Origin: Petrachloros mirabilis ULC683
Lineage (GTDB): Bacteria; Cyanobacteriota; Cyanobacteriia; Thermosynechococcales; Thermosynechococcaceae
Assembly (NCBI RefSeq): GCF_009939295.1
Contig: NZ_WVIC01000042.1
Span: 1 to 34,898 of the forward strand
Length of the DNA: 34,898 nt
Reading direction: 5' to 3'
The stretch's first letter is position 1. Each line of letters begins with the position of its first letter. The position numbers and the translations under genes are program-made. The notes under the pieces are model-generated. The model worked only from the letters and a program-made list of their open reading frames with translations, was not told the DNA's origin and did no database searches. Shown one piece after another: positions 33,427 to 34,898 of this stretch.

Positions 33427-34263
33427 CTAGGGAGCCAGAAGCCATAGGCCGCTGAAGGTCACGCCCGAATCATCGGGCTGCACCAGCAAAAAATGCAAAC
33501 CCTGGCTAGCCTGCTGACGGCGCATAAAGGCTTGAGCAGCTTCGATCACCTCGGGATCCTCGTAGGTGACCAAAATCCACCGCTGATTCAGTCCAGCGGC
33601 TAAAACCAGGCCACTGGGACTTCCTTGGATCCCTTGTAAATAGACAGGATTTTGTTGCTGAAGCCACCGAGTCAGGGGCATTGATTGCCGACCGCCATAA
33701 ATGACCACCCCAGGAACGCGGGTACTGAGGGATAAACCCAGATGACTGGGGGTGAGGTCGGCAGGGGCAACCTTGACCGGAATCGTGCGGGTCAAAAGTC
33801 CCATTTCCAAGTCCTGAGCCGATAGGGTGACAAACTGCCACTGCTCTCCCCAGAGTTGTTCTGGTATGGGTTCTGGGGGTGGCTGCTCAAGATGGCAGGG
33901 GTCTTCATCCCGGCCAGTGTACTCCGGCATCTGGGGATAGAGCTGCGATCGCTCCTTGAGAAGCTGCTTCAGAGCAACCGTTCGGCGGGTTGGCACCACT
34001 GGAATCTGGAGGGTTTCACAGACAGGTACCATCAAATTCAAGGTTTGGGGGCGAAATACCTGAATGGTGGTGGGCGGCTGGCTGGCTTGGGCAATCGCAG
34101 TTTGCAGTTGCGTTTTTAACCAAGCCGCCGTTGCCATCTCCTGAGGGCAATACGCAATCACGGAATCCCTTAGATCTGGGCTACAGATGACCAATTCCCA
34201 CAAGGAGTTGCCCTGCCCATCTTGCAGGGGTCGGCGGTAAAAATCAACTTGCCAAATGGACAT
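33427..34263 (-). CDS. Tab2/Atab2 family RNA-binding protein (DUF1092)
   Basis: 278 residues from ATG 34263 (MSIWQVDFYRRPLQ). The family phrases NSLWELVICSPD, IQVFRPQTLNLM, EQLWGEQWQFVTLSA, and TRVPGVVIYGGRQSMPLTRW are present. In algae and plants Tab2/Atab2 activates translation of photosystem I/II mRNAs; in cyanobacteria it is conserved with an assumed light-related translational role. Normal length for the family. Confidence 0.9.
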   Translation of the reverse strand: MSIWQVDFYRRPLQDGQGNSLWELVICSPDLRDSVIAYCPQEMATAAWLKTQLQTAIAQASQPPTTIQVFRPQTLNLMVPVCETLQIPVVPTRRTVALKQLLKERSQLYPQMPEYTGRDEDPCHLEQPPPEPIPEQLWGEQWQFVTLSAQDLEMGLLTRTIPVKVAPADLTPSHLGLSLSTRVPGVVIYGGRQSMPLTRWLQQQNPVYLQGIQGSPSGLVLAAGLNQRWILVTYEDPEVIEAAQAFMRRQQASQGLHFLLVQPDDSGVTFSGLWLLAP

Positions 34264-34320
34264 GATCGATCCTGTTGAATTGTCACCTGCCAACTCCCAC
34301 CATAGAGAGCAAGATGGATG

Positions 34321-34369
34321 GTTCTACCCCCACACCCCGTACCTCAATGAGGTGAGAACCGCTATATGA
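34321..34369 (+). repeat. Dispersed 49-bp repeat, copy 2
   Basis: Inverted copy of 7797-7845 (GTTCTACCCCCACACCCCGT, then ACCTCAATGAGGTGAGAACC). The internal dyad ACCTCA-A-TGAGGT is perfect here and imperfect in the other copy. Confidence 0.7.
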
Positions 34370-34445
34370 TTAGGCTGAGTACTCTAAGCAACCTTAAATT
34401 CCTGCATCAGTTCAGTGAACGATCACGTTAGCGCCAGAATTAAGT

Positions 34446-34874
34446 ATGAGCGAGAAGTATTTAACAGATTTTAATTCATGGATCAACCAAACAGCTCAAC
34501 TATTGCGGGAATATCGTTGGCATGAAATCGATGTACCAAATTTAATTGAAGAGGTTGAAGGCTTGGGCAAAAGTGAACGACGAGCAATTGCCAGTCAACT
34601 CACTCGTCTTTTACTGCATCTGCTCAAGTGGCAGTACCAACCTCAGCGCCGCTCAGATAGTTGGCTAGATTCTATTACTGATGCACGGACTCAGATTGAA
34701 CTAGCTATTGAAGATAGTCCTAGTTTAAGAAGTTATCCTGCAGAAAAACTTGGGGAGAGTTATCAACGGGCGCGCTATCAAGCAGCGAAGCAAACCAGGA
34801 TAAACCCCTCAGTGTTTCCAGAAAAGTGTCCCTATTCCTTAGAGCCCACATTCAGCAGGTGTGGCATGGGATGA
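34446..34874 (+). CDS. DUF29 domain protein
   Basis: 142 residues. It has DUF29 features: DFNSWINQTAQLLREYRWHEIDVPNLIEEVEGLGKSERRA (read here as separate phrases WINQTAQLL, LIEEVEGLGKSERRA), LLLHLLKWQYQP and VFPEKCPYSLE. All-helical, cytoplasmic, function unknown. The last ten residues (TFSRCGMG) do not match the usual end after CPYSLE, and another frame continues briefly past the TGA. A small C-terminal frameshift is possible, though the length is normal. Confidence 0.85.
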   Translation: MSEKYLTDFNSWINQTAQLLREYRWHEIDVPNLIEEVEGLGKSERRAIASQLTRLLLHLLKWQYQPQRRSDSWLDSITDARTQIELAIEDSPSLRSYPAEKLGESYQRARYQAAKQTRINPSVFPEKCPYSLEPTFSRCGMG

Positions 34875-34898
34875 AATAAATTTGAGGTTGTCCCTCAC

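Noticed and set aside
1-34898. CRISPR array or tRNA/rRNA genes
   Set aside because: No regularly spaced direct repeats, no cloverleaf with a TTCGAATC-like T-loop and no rRNA segments were found on reading both strands.

Overview
The window looks like a chromosomal piece of a cyanobacterium, probably a filamentous, Leptolyngbya-like one with some salt tolerance. The evidence is the frequent GCGATCGC octamer (HIP1; for example 9853, 11966, 13952, 14692), cyanobacterial or cyanobacterium-rich families (Tab2/Atab2, DUF1824, StpA, CHASE2 signalling proteins, Uma2, DUF29) and several copies of G/C-rich palindromic intergenic repeats. The genus is an inference. No rRNA, tRNA, CRISPR array or complete insertion sequence was seen.

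Region 1 (about 1-10220) is an AT-richer accessory region built around a lasso-peptide gene cluster. Reading along the minus strand it encodes B1 (leader-binding RRE), B2 (leader peptidase), C (asparagine-synthetase-like cyclase), a very small precursor gene A at 4651-4800, an HPr-kinase-like peptide kinase, and an ABC exporter D. A strong stem-loop plus T-rich tract lies between A and the kinase. A nucleotidyltransferase of the PF14907 type follows on the other strand at 9069. The precursor ends in Ser, the residue that related kinases phosphorylate in paeninodin-type lasso peptides. The set therefore predicts a phosphorylated, and perhaps further decorated, cyanobacterial lasso peptide. This is the most interesting system in the window.

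Region 2 (10345-16575) is more ordinary: a DnaK plus zinc-finger-less J-protein pair, a CHASE2 adenylate cyclase, a small membrane protein and an LTxxQ-type periplasmic protein.

Region 3 (16576-21400) starts with a nest of palindromic repeats and a methyltransferase. It then has five consecutive minus-strand genes for small secreted proteins. At least two of these share a roughly 30-residue curlin-like repeat. A Uma2-family nuclease gene follows.

Region 4 (21415-34874) contains glucosylglycerol-phosphate phosphatase (compatible-solute synthesis), a second Uma2 gene, DUF1824, a response regulator plus CHASE2 histidine kinase operon that runs into two small secreted proteins, a 150-bp MITE-like element with terminal inverted repeats and flanking direct repeats, a RluB-RodZ-like pair, an orphan XRE antitoxin-like gene, purB, a LOG-family protein, Tab2 and DUF29. 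Most of these are housekeeping or common cyanobacterial genes separated by mobile palindromic repeats.
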